From NCBI GenBank assembly GCA_964007475.1, contig OZ023273.1:46625525-46689524 (forward strand): DNA of 64,000 bases, read 5' to 3'. Of this stretch, positions 10,700 through 24,232 are shown in pieces. The position numbers were made by a program, and so were the translations under genes. The notes below the pieces were generated by a model. The model saw only the letters and a program-made list of their open reading frames with translations. It was not told where the DNA came from and did no database searches. The stretch comes from Hybos culiciformis (taxonomy: Eukaryota > Arthropoda > Insecta > Diptera > Hybotidae). Positions within the stretch are counted from its first letter, which is position 1, and each line of letters starts with the position of its first letter.

Positions 10700-12663
10700 A
10701 AAACAATTCTTTAAATTCAAAGGTCAGGAACAGATGCAGTAGAATTTGTCGTCAGCAGAAGGTTTTGTATACCCAGAGAAAGCGTCAAAAAATATATATT
10801 AAACCTTCCTAAAAATAGCACAAGCTTTTGGAGCTTCGCTAAAAGTGTACAACAAAACTTTTGTTCGCCTTCATCTTTTCCTCCCCTTGTAGATGGTGAC
10901 CGGATCATATCAGATTCGGTTGGGAAGGCTAATTAATTTATTTGCAAAACTTTTTACGCAAAACTCAACACCCGCAGCTTCAGCTCAAGATTCACCTGTA
11001 TTGCCATCAGTAAACTCTTTTTTTGGAAGAGTTTACTTTAGGCAACGTGCTGCTTTAAAAGCTCTCAAAAATCTGAATACGAAAAAAATCAACTGGCCCT
11101 GATGGTATTCCGGCCGTGGTCCTAAAACATACTGCCTCTGTTCTGGCTAAACCTCTGCGCAACCTTTTCTATCTTTCATATTCACTTGGCATTTATCCCA
11201 CCAAGTGGCAAGTTGTGCACGTTCAGCCTATTCCAAAAAAAGGCAATAAATGCGATCCCTCAAACTACAGGCCCATTGCGCTTACTTCTATTCTTTCCAA
11301 AGTAATTGAATCCCTTATTAACAATAAAGTCAAAAAATACCTTGAATGCAACAAATTGCTAAGTGAGCAGCAATATGGTTTTCGTACGAATAGATCGACT
11401 GGTGACCTGACAACATATTTATCCCACTAGCTCAACGCCAGTCTTCACAACTCCGGTGGGGCTTGTGTTGTTGTTTTGTATATAGCTAAGGCTTTTGATC
11501 GAGTGTGGCACTCGGCCCTGATTACTAAAGTTAAATCAATGGGTCTAGGATCAGCCTTTGTCAATTGGATCAGCAATTTTTTGTCTGGCCGTTCTATTCG
11601 TGCTGTTGTAGATGGGTACCAGTCACATATTTTTAACATCAACTCCCCCAAGGCTGTGTTCTCTACCCAACCCTCTTTTTAATTTTTATTAATGACCTTC
11701 TGCAATCAACACTCAATCCCATCCACAGCTTCGCCGATGACAGTAACTTGGTGGCATGCTACAATTTTATTAATAGGAAATCAGCATCTTCAAATGCTGT
11801 TAGTACGAAACGAAATTTTCTACAAAGTAGCATAAATCAAAACCTATCCAAAATTTCACAATGGGGTCTTCTCAACAGAGTTGAGTTTAACTCTTCTAAA
11901 ACGCAATGTTGCCTTATTTCTAGAAAGCGTCAACTTTCGAACCCAACTTTCTTTTCAAGGCGAGAGTATTGGAAAATCTGGAAACCTTGAGATTTAAGGT
12001 TCAAAAATAACCAGCGATCTGAGCTGGAAAATTCATATTTTCGAAACAGCTAAATGTCAAGGTTTTCTAAAAAGATGTAAACAATACTTCTCTTCCTCTG
12101 ATCTCTTAAACATTTACAAATCCTACATACGACCGAAATTAGAATATAATTCACATATATGGGCTGGTGGTCCTAAAACCCATCTTGAGTACCTGGACAA
12201 AGTTCAGAGAAGGGCTATTAGATTGATCAACGGTCACCAAACCACCAGCTCTTTACTATCACTCAATTATCGTCGTAATGTAGGTTCACTTTCAATTTTT
12301 AATAAATACCTTGTTGAAACGGATACGTGATCCCTAGAAGTAAAGGTCCTACTTCCTCCACTTCAAGTACTTTCACGCCATATATGTACCGCTTCAACGT
12401 CACACCCATATTTCGTCAAAATTCCCAGATGTGATAGAACGAGCTTTGGAAATTCGTTTTCAATTCGCACCTCGAGAATGTGGAATGCTCTCCCTTCAAA
12501 ATTGTTCCCTACAGCTGGCGGATGTTTGATTTACGACTTGCGCGGCTTTAATAAAAGTGTAAATGATTACCTAATCGTCCTAATCCATACTTCTTTAAGT
12601 ATAAAAGATATCCCATCTAGTGATTTGGTAACTTTAATAAAAAAAAAAAAAAATATTTTCTAA
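10700..12663 (+). pseudogene. Non-LTR reverse transcriptase, frameshifted
   Basis: Successive frames carry, in order: a linker (SFWSFAKSVQQNF); PDGIPAVVLK (at about 11096); PIPKKG and SNYRPIALTSILSKVIES (RT block 2-3); QQYGFRTNRSTGDL; KAFDRVWHSALITK (block with the first catalytic Asp in this family); a PQGCVLYP-like block at about 11648; INDLL; and FADDSNL with the catalytic Asp pair at about 11735. The tail segment RMWNALPSKLFP is typical of the region after the RT. At least four frame changes and internal stops occur, so no active enzyme could be made. It groups with insect CR1/jockey-type elements by motif wording; the exact clade needs a phylogeny. Confidence 0.85.
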
Positions 12664-12959
12664 TAGAAATTGTGAGCATTTTCATTCGGTCATATTTTCT
12701 ACATGAATTTTGGTCAATATTTCGTTCGAAATGTTGTTCAAGTTTCATGTTAGGCACAATTTTCACACTGTTTCGATTCATACACCAACTGAGCAAACTG
12801 AGCCAAATGTCTTATGTCTAATTTTTTAAGACACCTTTTTAGACATTGTTCATAAAGACAAAATAGAATCAAGAATGCCTAGCGGCAGAAATAAATAAAT
12901 AAATAAAAATAATCTAGCATCAATTATTAGTATTGTAAATTACGTTTTACATACCTATA

Positions 12960-14640
12960 TTTAGCAACCTGACAAAAACGCGTTTTTTGCAAAAATTGGA
13001 TTTTTATTCTTGAAAGTGGTAGAAAGTGGTATTAGAAATCATGTTTGTTCAACAAGTTTGCCGCCATTTTGGTTTTTTTAGATTTTACCGTCACTTTTTG
13101 GTTACTTTGAAATTAAGCATTTTTGAGTATGAAAACTTCGAAATAGCCTTTCATGATGTTCTAGACTTCGATTCAGGAGGAGTTTACTTTCATTTTTCTA
13201 GAAAGTTTTAGTTCCTGAAAATATTGTATAGATGGCGTTTTAACCAATTTTGCGTATTAAACTAAAATTACTCCACCTTTTGGGCAACATTTGTACTACA
13301 GAAATGAAACCCAAAAAAGACCGTTTCAAGACCTTTCCAACAAAAAAGAATCGCATAATAATTAAAAGAGATATGCCAAATTAAAAAAAATACGAAAAAA
13401 AAATGTCCGTTGTTATTCAAAAACTCAATTTTAAAGAACGAATCCATAACAAAAATGACTGAAAAACCAAAATTTATGAGGACATGTTTTTAGGAAATGC
13501 ATGTTGGAACGTGAATGAACGGATAAAACGTTCGAATAATTTAAAACAATTATCTACTACTAAAAAACGTAAAAGCGACTCAAAACAACTCGTGAGTGAG
13601 ATTTTGAATGATTCGGAGACAGAGCTGGACTGGCCTAACTAGCTGGAAGGAGTTTCCTGGTGGGCGGTACTAAAATATGTTGTCTAAAACTATAATGTTT
13701 TCTTTTAATTTTTTTTTTAAGCGTGAGATAATTTTTTTACAAAATTCATTCCCAGTCCAGCGCTGTTCGGAGATACTCGATTTTATAGAACTTGCTATAT
13801 GCTTTTCAGAAATTATTGTAAAATCAGATGGGATTAAATACTGAAAAAACAAATTATAATAGTAAAAAGTTTAGGTTATAAGTTTGGAAAAGAAAATTTG
13901 AAAGAAAATGAAATTGATGTGGAAGAAACATTAAAAAAAATAATTTCAAAGCTTGTATGACAATGTCTATGAAAGTGAAGGAGTCTGTTTAAAACAGTTC
14001 TCGAAAATATATACAGTAAAAACAACACTAAAACTGAGCAAAAATCGAACCAAAAAACTTGGAAACTGGTTTTATATAAAATGCCGCCAATCCGAAAGTA
14101 CTGGACCGATTTCACCTGCGAAAGCGGCTTTCGAGAGGTATAAAGATGTACTTTTTGACTGCGGAGTTTGAAAAATATCGTACGTAAGATCATGGAGTAC
14201 AACTTTTTTGAAAATGGCTAAAAGTGGTAATTTTTTTGTATGGGGAAATTCTAAGAAGTGAATTATCTTCTAAAACATTAAAAAATTTCAACCTGCGAAA
14301 GCGGCTTTTTAAAGTGGTCTGGAAGACCTTTCCAAAATGGTATAGAGTGACCAAATCGGTTGAAAATTGAGGGAGTACATTCAAATAAAAAAACCCATTT
14401 TTTGTTTTTTCAGTGTTTTTAGGATTTCTCTATGGGTTAAACTGGCAACACTGAGTTGCCAGCACCTGCAAAGAAAGCCCGCACGAATACCTACTTAAAA
14501 TGATATCTGAAAATATTCTTGTAAATTTAACAACAGAGAGATGATAGTTTGAAATTTCAAAATTTTCCAATCCTTCTGCCACAAGAATCGTCATATCTCC
14601 CAAAAAAAAATTTTTTTTTTTAAATCTGAACTGCAAAAAC
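12960..14640. repeat. Moderately GC-richer repeat-like region, unidentified
   Basis: It differs in composition from the flanks and contains CCTGCGAAAGCGGCTTT twice in direct orientation (at about 14114 and 14292). Short frames on both strands have no recognisable domains. It looks like a decayed transposable element, but I found no convincing inverted or long terminal repeats. Confidence 0.4.
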
Positions 14641-17628
14641 TTAGGTCAAATATCAGCCTATAAAATAAATGTAAAATGAAAGTCTAACGATTAACTTGAA
14701 AAAATGAAAAAAATTTCAGGTTGCTACCTATATTATATTGAGTTCTATCTGAACTAAGAATTCTTTATTAATACACCTAACTATGTAGTTAAAGTTATTT
14801 ATATACATTATACATAGATTATTTCCGCGTAGGATATTTACAAATTTACAGATGTTTCCTCGAAAGTAGAACCCTAACTATGTCTAGGTCAATTTTCTAT
14901 TTTCCAAAATTCGTTTTCGATTTAAAGCTGCAAGTCTGGAACCGCATTAAATATTAAAAATATCATTATTTGTTGCTAGAGATCTGATTTAACCGATCTT
15001 TGTGGCATTTGTATTTGAAAATGGTCCAAAAAAATGTAAACATAACGAACTTTACAACATTATACTTGTTGATTAGGATTTTGGAATACATATTTATTAA
15101 GTTTGTCAAACTTGTTCTGTTATGTTAATCAAAATCGTCGGAAAATATTAAATGCTTGGAATTGTCATAATTTCTTTTTCATAGGAGTTCAATATAAACG
15201 TAATTTTGACAGGTTGATAATGAGGATATCAAGAAAAACTTATTTCCATGTGCCTAAAGTGCCTAAAGTGCCTAAAGTAATATACTTATCATTAGTGAAA
15301 ACTATTTTTTACTTCATATATATACATAAAGAATAAATTTATTAAGTAAAATATTTCACAAACTTAAATAAACAAATATAAATGCCCTACACTGAAATTA
15401 CTTTCAACGCCCACTACAGGGAACGATTTAATTATTATTCTTAGTTCCATTTGTTAAAATTCCATATGAAGCGTTTATCTTTTACCTTAAAAAAGTGAAA
15501 CTTTTGTATATATATTTTTGTTTAATATAAGCAAATAATAAATTTCAAAATAATAATTTGAATTTAAAGTTTTTATTTTTCACTTTTATGTACACATACA
15601 TGTTTATATATTTTTTATTAAAACAAATTTATGTATTTACGTATATATTTTTATGATACACATTTTTTTTAATTTCAGCTAAATAAACATAATTTCGTAG
15701 AATGAGCCAGTCCAATGTCAAACCAAACCAGTTAAAAAGAGAGTAGTGGTATATTTTCATAATATTTGAATTTTATTTCAAGAAATAAATGAAAAAAAAA
15801 AAAATATAAACACTCAACCCAAAACAGAGATCGCATAAATTATGCAGTGTTTTGTTTAAAGAAAAAGAAATATACGATACTATTTTTATACTGCATGATA
15901 TCCATAAAAGTATTTGGTCAGAAACAAGTTTTTGATAAGAATACAAATATAGCTAACTCTGAAGCAATAGTAAAATTATTTGCCAACTTCTAAATTTCCT
16001 GATTTATGTACAATTTCTTCATGCCCTATGTTCTTAAACAAAGTTGGTATCTATACCTTATGATTATGTGAAAATTAAAATTCTTGAAATTGAACTTTTA
16101 AATAGAAGGTACATTTCAAAACTTCCAAATGAGCGTAAGTAAGAAAGTAAGACTTAAAAGAAGGAAAAAGGGATTTCAGTTTGATGAATTTACATAAATT
16201 AAGAATTTAAATTTAGAACATTTAAATAAATACTTACACTACACATATAATACTATAGAATTATACAAGTTGTTTTATATAAAATATAAGATACCATAAC
16301 TTTATTTATAAATAAATTTATCGCTTTTCGTTGACAAAAAAATGGTACGTTTCGAAGATCCTACATTCATTAGTAAATTCAATTTTATTTGTGTAAAATG
16401 CGTTATCTCTACATAGAGACCTTTATAGAATGATATTACGTTTAGATAATAATTTTTGAATAAAAAATTTGAAATGATTATTTTTAATACAATAATGTTG
16501 CGTTCATATTCTTCAAGTGTATGAAAGGATCTTATTCTCTAAATCTATATATCTTTATCTTTACCAAGACCCTAATTACGAAACAGTAAATTTTTTATAC
16601 ACAATGCTTACGTGTCTAATGAAAATATTACGATAACGACAAGTACTTTATGGTTTCGACCCGTTTCCGAATTTAGTTTTTTGGTTTTCTCATTTCTGTT
16701 CGAATCATGAAATTAATATTATCATGCTATTTATTTTCTCACATTTCTTACTTACTAAATTGCTTATCGCAGGGATAAATTATTTCGTTTTAATTCTTTC
16801 AAACCTTTTTCATTGTATTCTATGATAACATCAATCCATAAACTGGAAAAAGTATATATCGACTAATTTCATTATACGTGACCGTCAAAGATTCAATGTT
16901 ACATTAAGAAATAAAAAGAAAATACTAGAGAAAACACTGTATAAATAATTTTAAGGAGAAATTTATTTTCATAGAACCCGAGGATTTATTTATAAGATTA
17001 AGAAAAATATGAATAAATAAAATATGAATTCAATATTTAACTTACCATTTGGTTTTTTCTTCAAAGTGAGAAACATTTTCAATTTATTTATTTTCTATTT
17101 ATTAAAATGATAACAAATACTTATCTAGGCAAAAAATCATATGTTAAAATATTTTCATACAAAAAATTATGCCAACATTTTGTGTGAATTGTGAATCTAA
17201 GTAAGATTTAATACCATAATATAAATCTAACTACTACCTAGAATGACTATTATGAAAACCATAATCATGCATGTTCATGAAAAAAAAAATTATTTTGATA
17301 AAAAAAAATTATGTGCCTATGTAGGGTAGGTATATAATAATTTTAACATTTCATGATGTGACAAAGATGTGATTATTATTTATATACATACTTACATAAT
17401 ATGTGTGTATGCATGTTTTATATCATATAAATATAAATATGTATTGAGATTTTTAGTAAATTTTGGACTATTTCTATTGAATAAAATGTTTTAAAAGCAA
17501 GGACGTTTTAAAAATATCTTTTTAAACAAAAATTTCAAAGAGAATATTTAGATCTATACCTATTGCATAATTCTTTGAAATTTTGACCTAATCCTTTATT
17601 AGGCAATCTAAAACAGTTGAAAAGTATT

Positions 17629-17663
<35 letters not shown>

Positions 17664-18579
17664 CGTAAATTAAATATAGACACAGTTCTAAAAAGTACAA
17701 GAAGGAATTAAGTTAAGCCTTCGGATTTTTATTCTTAAAATTAATATATTTCATATAATTATAATTTTTTTCTTCAAACGGCTTAAAATAAAGATAAATT
17801 AAACAAGATAAACGACTATTTTGTCTGTCATACTAATATTATCATCTTTTTGAGTTTGTTATAATACTATTCACTTCTTTACTATACGTACAAACCAGAG
17901 AATAAAAAATAATTAGCACAGGGGTGTTTTTTCAAGGTATTAACCTTTTTTATAATTAAGATCGTTTAATCAATTCCTTATAATTTTAACAAATTACACT
18001 ATAAGGTATGAATAAATATATGTATATATTTGTCTCTCTAATAATGTATATAATTTTATCTGTGCATAAGTATAAATAAATATATCTAATCATTTTTATT
18101 CTAGATTGAAGTGAATTCAAATAAAAAAATATTACTCAGAAATAAATGAACAAAAAACTTGTTTTAGGACAGGTGACAATTAATATACAGTTTAAAGCTT
18201 GTGAGTTAATGATCATGATTATGTCGTAGGGAGTTAATATGGCTTAAATTAATAAAAAAAAGTTTTTAAAAAGCCCAATTTTTATATGTATATTTATATG
18301 AATTTTGCGTGCTTATAATGTCGCTTATTTGAAAATGTAATGTTACAGATTTGAAAGAATTATCTTCGTTTTTAATAACTTTGTTTTTTACATATTCCAT
18401 TTAGAAAATATGTGATAAATAGAATTATTTCAATGAATTCAATAAAAATTATTTCACATTCTACCAACGAATTGCATACTTTAGAGCTGACTGTTCAATT
18501 TTGACGTTCATCGTCGCTAAGGTAATTCAATCAAGTGAACATTGTAAAAACAACCATTTATCGAAAGTGCACTCCAGAG
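14641..18579. other. AT-rich noncoding stretch
   Basis: No credible gene. Includes a three-copy 9-bp tandem at 15250-15276 (listed separately) and a (TA)n run at about 17634-17660. Confidence 0.65.
15250..15276 (+). repeat. Tandem repeat, 9 bp x 3
   Basis: Three perfect head-to-tail copies of GTGCCTAAA, followed by a partial fourth unit. Confidence 0.9.
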
Positions 18580-18809
18580 CAGTGATGTGGTTCTACTGCT
18601 TTATCAATAGATCTACTGTTTTTTGATATTATCTACTGCCCTACTGCTTTTTGCTAAAATCTACTGCTTTTTCGTTCTTTCTCATTAATAAACATTTTTA
18701 AAAATTTCTCTTAAACTATTTTACTTGTTATGATCTATGATGATAAGAAAACTGTTTAATGTATTAGATTTTTGAAAGATTTAATTTTAATGACCCTTTT
18801 CTAAAACAG

Positions 18810-18962
18810 ATTGAAATTATAGATCCAAAAAATTTGGAACTCTCTTTAGTACATTTGATTAAAGCGTTCCCTAATTTTGTTGAAGATGTAGATGATGTTG
18901 AAGAATTAGATGGGGAGTGGAGACAACTTATTAATTCTGAATTTTCTTTTTTAAAAAACTAA
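18810..18962 (+). pseudogene. Remnant of a hAT-related transposase-like ORF (C-terminal piece)
   Basis: A 50-codon stretch ending in TAA reads IDPKNLELSLVHLIKAFPNF, then an acidic VEDVDDVEELDGEWRQL segment. The ELDxEWR pattern resembles the region before the dimerisation domain in domesticated hAT-like proteins; this is from memory of the family style and cannot be checked here. Its position inside hAT termini supports the assignment. No catalytic segment remains. Confidence 0.5.
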
Positions 18963-18983
18963 AGAAAATTATTTGGAGTCTTA

Positions 18984-19676
18984 TGCTACATTTACATCTA
19001 ATGGCTAATGGTAAAAATGTCCATTAATTTCTGTGTTGCCATTGAAATGGAAAGTGTTCACACTATAGAAAAATTAATGGTCAAAAATAGCCCTGCCATT
19101 AAATGGTAACACCGCAAAATGGTAAGATGTTGCCATTACGTTTACACTTTAATGACATGAATATGAATGGCAAACATTTGAATTTTTCCGTCTGTTTTCT
19201 GTTTTCTAGTTTTTCTTTTTTTTTTAACAACGCTGCCACCTCTTCCACGTCTTCAAACAGATTTTCTTCGATATCCTAAAATCGCCCCTTTCTAAGCTTT
19301 ATATTTTCCTAATTATCACGCCAACTATGTTGTATATATTTTTTTTATTATTACGACAACTATGTTTTTATATTTCTTCTTATTATCAAGCTAGTTTAAA
19401 GAACAATAACAACAACGGAATTTTGTTTGAATCGAAATATGAAACGGACTAATGGGTGTAAAAAAATGAACACGTTCATTTATTTTTGTAATTGCATCTT
19501 CAATACCCTTAAGCCATTCCTACTCGTTCACACCAGCAATGCCATTAGTGTTTACCATTAGCCCTCATAAGCCACTAATATTAAATAATGGCAACGCTTA
19601 ATGTCACCCGTTCACATTTCTAATGGTACAAAATGGCATCATAATGGCAGTTTGTCCATTAGGTGTAAATGTAGCA
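18984..19676. mobile_element. Harbinger-like non-autonomous element nested in the hAT
   Basis: Inverted ends TGCTACATTTACATCTAATGG and the inverse of TGCTACATTTACACCTAATGG are flanked by the 3-bp duplication TTA (18981-18983 and 19677-19679), the hallmark target of PIF/Harbinger elements. The interior is rich in short inverted AATGG / CCATT motifs. The 60-codon frame over the right end is not a gene. At 693 bp and without a transposase it is non-autonomous. Confidence 0.8.
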
Positions 19677-19974
19677 TTAGTTTTATTAGTTGTAAATCTA
19701 GCATTAGTTTTACTAGCCAAGGAGGAAAAATCATTTTCAATTTCTTTAAAAATTTGTTTTATTACATTTGTGATAATATGTAAATATTTAATTTAAAAGA
19801 TGTTTTTTATTTATTAGTAGAAACAGTCAAAGAAAGAAGTCGAGCTCAAAAAGTTAAAAACTTTTTCAACCACTTTATTGGTTAAAAATCTACTACTTTT
19901 TTTTCTAATCTACTGCCTTTTTTTTAAATTTCTACTGCTATATGAAAATTTAAAACGACAGCACTGCTCCAGAA

Positions 19975-21792
19975 AAACAATGAAAAAGTTGAACGAAGAG
20001 ATTGGAAGATATTCAATTCACCTTCGATGATGGGTATAAACAAGAAGTAAATTCATTTTTCGTTTCACTGCGAGTGGTGGGGTGATGATCCTTAAATGTC
20101 CTTTAAGGTATAAAAATCTCTTTTATCTCAAGCAAACCATTATTAAAAATTAAAGAGTAAAATATTAAAAAATAAAATAAAAATCAAAAAATATCAAAAA
20201 TATTTGAAACGCAAATGTATTTCACAACAATAGAACAGAAAGAAGCAAATATAAAAAATCATCCAAAAAATATCCTTTTAAATTTAAAAATGATATTGAA
20301 TCAAATTTGTTAGGATTATTAGGTAGGTACCTTATTTTATTTTAGAAACTAACACTTTTAAAATTATAATATGTATATATATAAGTATATATATAACTCT
20401 TTTATGACAACAACCAACAACTACCTATATATTTTTTAAATAATTATGTGTTCATGACAACCCTCAATAATACTTATTTTCATAAAAATCTGTTTACCGT
20501 TCCAAATAAATATTGAATGTATGTTGTACATAAATAATTTATACATAATACATACAAACATAAATATACATTTTGTTATATAAAACAAGATTACCAAATT
20601 CTTAAGTTAAAATATTAAAAAAAAATATTAATTTTGTATTTATGTGCGATTTAATGACCTCAATTTAATCATTGTAAAGAAAAATATGGAAACTATAAGC
20701 AAAAATTTGTTTTTTTTTTTTTAATAATCTCAGGTCTACCAAACTAACTAGTACAAACATATCATGTATAATTTAATTTATTATAAATAATAATTATACC
20801 TAATATCTAATCGAAAAAGGATCTGAGCTCAAAAGTTGTTCTTAATAATCGTCTTCTGGTTTTATTAATAAAAATACAGGTAATATGCCTACATATATTT
20901 ACAGTATTAAAACAAGAAGAGAATTAAAAAAAAAAAATTTCTTAATTTTAATTTATAATTTGATTAAATCTTATTCTAAGCTCCACAATAATGTGTTTAA
21001 AAAAAAAAGAGATTAAATATAGGACAACATTTATATTATCGTGAACTAAATCGGTAGTATGATTGACATATTTAAGTATTTGTTATAGCCTATGAATCTA
21101 TAATATTACCTAACAAAAAAATATATGCGAAAATAAATTTTGACATTATACCCGTTTTACACATTACTTTTATCATGCCTTTTTTCACTCCTTTTTGAAT
21201 TACAATTTAGTTATGGGTTTTTTTATTATTATTACTACTTTTTTTTTTTTGCTCACTTTTTTTTTTTCTTTTAATTAATTTTTGCCATACTTACTTTATG
21301 TGTATATCTTTATCATATTTTATTAAGAAGGCTTAATATTGCTATTGTATATAATTTTCTTATTTGAATATTATAATTTTACATATTTTTGATTATAACT
21401 ATTGTGATTATATCATATTGTAAATATTCCGAAAGATCATAATAAATTAATCATATGCCCAAGACCAATCAATGTATGAAATAAATAAATTAAATACTTA
21501 CTTAATAACAAAATATTTGTTTACAACATTCTTAAATACAAAATCTTTAAGGACAAAATCCTTAATCAATTAATATAAATCTTTATTTTTTTTTTTAATA
21601 TTAAAAATTGCTATTTTTTAAAACCTTGCTAAAAATAAAAGACTGGGACAGTAACATTTAGGTGTTCTGAAATGTAAAAAAAAGTTTAATTTAAAAACCA
21701 AAAGGGTTGTTGGATATAATTTTCGATTGAAACATCTATTTTTATGTACATATTAAAACAATTTTTGTTATAGATTCTTTACCTGCCATTCA
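19975..21792. other. AT-rich noncoding stretch
   Basis: A/T runs and TA-rich palindromes; no gene seen. Confidence 0.65.
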
Positions 21793-22202
21793 CAGGATGT
21801 TTTCGAAGATTAAAATGAAGATTTTTTTTAATGTATTTTCGTAAAAATCTCCGAAATAATTGTCACTGTCCAGATTAAAATCTAGATTTTAGTTTGGATT
21901 AAAATCTTTTTCTTAAACTTAATAAAACTATTTAAATTTTGATTTTAATTTTAAATTTATATATTAAAAATAAAATAAAGCAAAAATATCTTTTTTTTCG
22001 TTTTCAGTTTTTCATTTATTTATTTTTTTATCTTTGACATTTCTATTTTAAAAATTTTTTTTTTTAATTTTTTTTTTTTTTTTTTTACAGAAAATAATTA
22101 ACATTTTAAGCAAGATTTTTAGCCCAGACTAAAATCAAGATTTTTTCGTTTTATACAACAGTCAAAAAAAATCTTTATTTTAATCTTCGAAAACATCCTC
22201 TG
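21793..22202. mobile_element. MITE with GGATGTTTTCGAAG inverted repeats
   Basis: Left GGATGTTTTCGAAGATTAAA is matched on the right by its exact inverse; the arms then continue AAATGAAGATTTTTTTT against AAAATAAAGATTTTTTTT. Further inward, AATCTTGATTTTAGTCTGG-type arms pair again. The termini CAGGATG / CATCCTCTG are hAT-like in wording, but I see no clean 8-bp duplication, so superfamily and exact ends are uncertain. A related copy starts at 3120. Confidence 0.8.
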
Positions 22203-23197
22203 TAAATGTCAGATATGGTATTTTATCACCTATTTGTTACTATCCGATGCATTACCTCGAATAAGTTTTTTTTTGTTTTAAAATTTTCGAAAAGTAATGA
22301 TATTCGTACTTAAAGATTATGCGTTAAGAGATTTTGAAATTAAGAATTTTGTAATAAAAGTTACAAAAAATAGAAAAAAACCGTAAATATTTTGGTACCT
22401 AAAGATTTTGATTTAGAATATAGGTATATATATTAATTGAGTGTTTTTATTGCGAGTGTTTTAAATTTGAAATCCCTATATTAATATTAATATTAATTAA
22501 TTATTAATTATAAACTCCTTGAAATCACTTCCTTATATCTTATTCGGATTGGGACAATTAGACCTGCTCAGAAGCAGTCATGTTTTGAAAATAATGTCGG
22601 CAAAAACTCAAAGTAACTGATGCGACTTCAAAACTTAAAATATATGAAATTTTGTCAAGATTAAGAACTATCTCCCATTTTATTTATAAAATAAAATTGT
22701 TAACATACCCCCAGTAAACATTAGCGCCTATTTTATTTAATATTGCCTAGGAAAAATTATTTAAAAATTACTCACTCATCCCTGAATAAGGACATGTTTC
22801 GAACATGGTCTTGTTTTTCTTTTTTTTTTGCTATGGAAAAACAACATCGAAACATATTTCAAGACCTAAACATATTTAAATGCCTCAATCCGAACAAGAC
22901 ATTACTTACAAATTATTAGTTAAAACTTAAAAAAACTTACAATATATAATTCTTTAGCATCCCAAATTATTGAATTTATTAAATTGAATATTATCTGTAA
23001 ATAAATAAAAAAAAAAGAAATTAATATTAGCGTATTAGTCACATAAATTTCAAAAATAATAATTTTCTTTCTTTTATAGTTATATATTATATTGTTAATG
23101 ATATTAAAATTAAAATAAATTTAAAAGAAAACATACTCCAATTTATTTTATTTAAAAATCAATTCATTTATTACTTTAAAAATAAATAATATTTTAT
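22203..23197. other. AT-rich noncoding stretch
   Basis: No gene or clear repeat seen. Confidence 0.6.
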
Positions 23198-23458
23198 TTA
23201 GTACAGATTTGTCAGCAAGTCTTGATCTGATTTTTGTACAAAACCAACCCACTTATTGTAAAATTTGTTTCGCTTGAACTTGGTTTTATGGTTGCTTGTT
23301 AGTTTTTCAGTATTTCTAAAAAGCAAAAATTGTTGTTTCAGTGTGCTAAGTATATTATATATCTGATTCTTTTGGAGGTTCGTGTTCAGCTGCGTTTTTA
23401 AAGTTAAATCAAGTTTAAAAATTAAAAACTTGGACTTGAGAGTTTTAGAGTCGACCAA
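23198..23458 (-). pseudogene. Unrecognised Lys-rich ORF or terminal exon remnant
   Basis: An 86-codon minus-strand frame, less AT-rich than its flanks, ending in TAA with an AATAAA signal immediately after the stop. Residues include KFLIFKLDLTLKTQLNTNLQ and NKWVGFVQKSDQDLL; it is Lys/Leu/Gln-rich and could form a coiled coil. No in-frame ATG is present (it opens with TTG) and no acceptor is obvious, so a retrocopy or old exon is likelier than an intact gene. No family recognised. Confidence 0.25.
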
Positions 23459-24232
23459 TTTAATAATTTAACAAAAACATTTTTCGAAAATAAAATAATT
23501 TTTATATTATTGTGATATGACTATCATTGTGATTTTGTGATCTTAATTACCTACATTAGTAGGTTCATAAATTTAGAATCTAACGAACGCTAAAAATTTT
23601 AGCAAGGTTGAAATAAATTGTTCCATCAGTTTCAGAATCATAAAAGAACCTAAACCTTAAAGTCTATATTTTTGCCATATAATAACATAAAGAATCATAT
23701 ACACAATAAATAATAATGTCGTTATAATGAACGTTTCGAAGTCACATGTTTTATTATACATAGTGGGGGAATCGACCCCTGTTTTTGGTTTTTTTTTTGT
23801 TCTATAATATTCTTCTTTATATATTTGTTTTTAGGGAAGAAAGAGAAAATCTTGTTTCAAATATATTTTTTTTAAGAATAATAAGTTTTTTTCTTTGTTG
23901 TTGAAATTTAAAAAATGTTCATGATAAAAAAAAAATTGTGTTCTAACCTTGTGGAGAAAATCATATTCCGAAACGAGAAAATAATAATAAAATAAATGAA
24001 ATTATTTCTAAATTTTCAAAAATAAACTAAAACAAAAAAATGTATATATAAATAAAAATTAAAAAATATAAAAGCGAAATCTAACAGTAAATTAGAGATT
24101 TATTCTTTTTAATCATAAAAATGTACCTACACCACCTTAAATAATTATAAGATTTATGTCTATGGAATGGAAAGCTTTCCGACAAGTAATTACTACCTAA
24201 CTTATTTGGGAAAACAAAAATCTGATATAACG
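23459..24232. other. AT-rich noncoding stretch
   Basis: No gene seen; A/T runs. Confidence 0.6.

Larger units (their letters stand above)
10110..12915 (+). mobile_element. 5'-truncated, decayed non-LTR retrotransposon (CR1/jockey-like)
   Basis: Protein remnants run in order: the end of an endonuclease domain (10119-10400), a linker, a reverse transcriptase (11040-12000) and the C-terminal region ending near 12663. It is interrupted by the MITE at 10469-10692. The 3' end is a tail of (AAAT) units at about 12890-12912, as found in CR1-like elements that end in short tandem repeats. The start is truncated; nothing endonuclease-like is seen upstream of about 10110. Several frameshifts and stops show the copy is dead. 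Confidence 0.85.
18580..19966 (+). mobile_element. Decayed hAT transposon with 8-bp target duplication
   Basis: Ends are CAGTGATGTGG on the left and the inverse of CAGTGCTGTCG on the right, the CAGTGNTG terminus usual for hAT elements. Flanks CTCCAGAG (18572-18579) and CTCCAGAA (19967-19974) form an 8-bp duplication with one mismatch. Subterminal CTACTGC / GCAGTAG motifs recur many times at both ends, as expected for transposase-binding repeats. The interior holds a short coding remnant and a nested element (18984-19676). Not autonomous. Confidence 0.88.
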
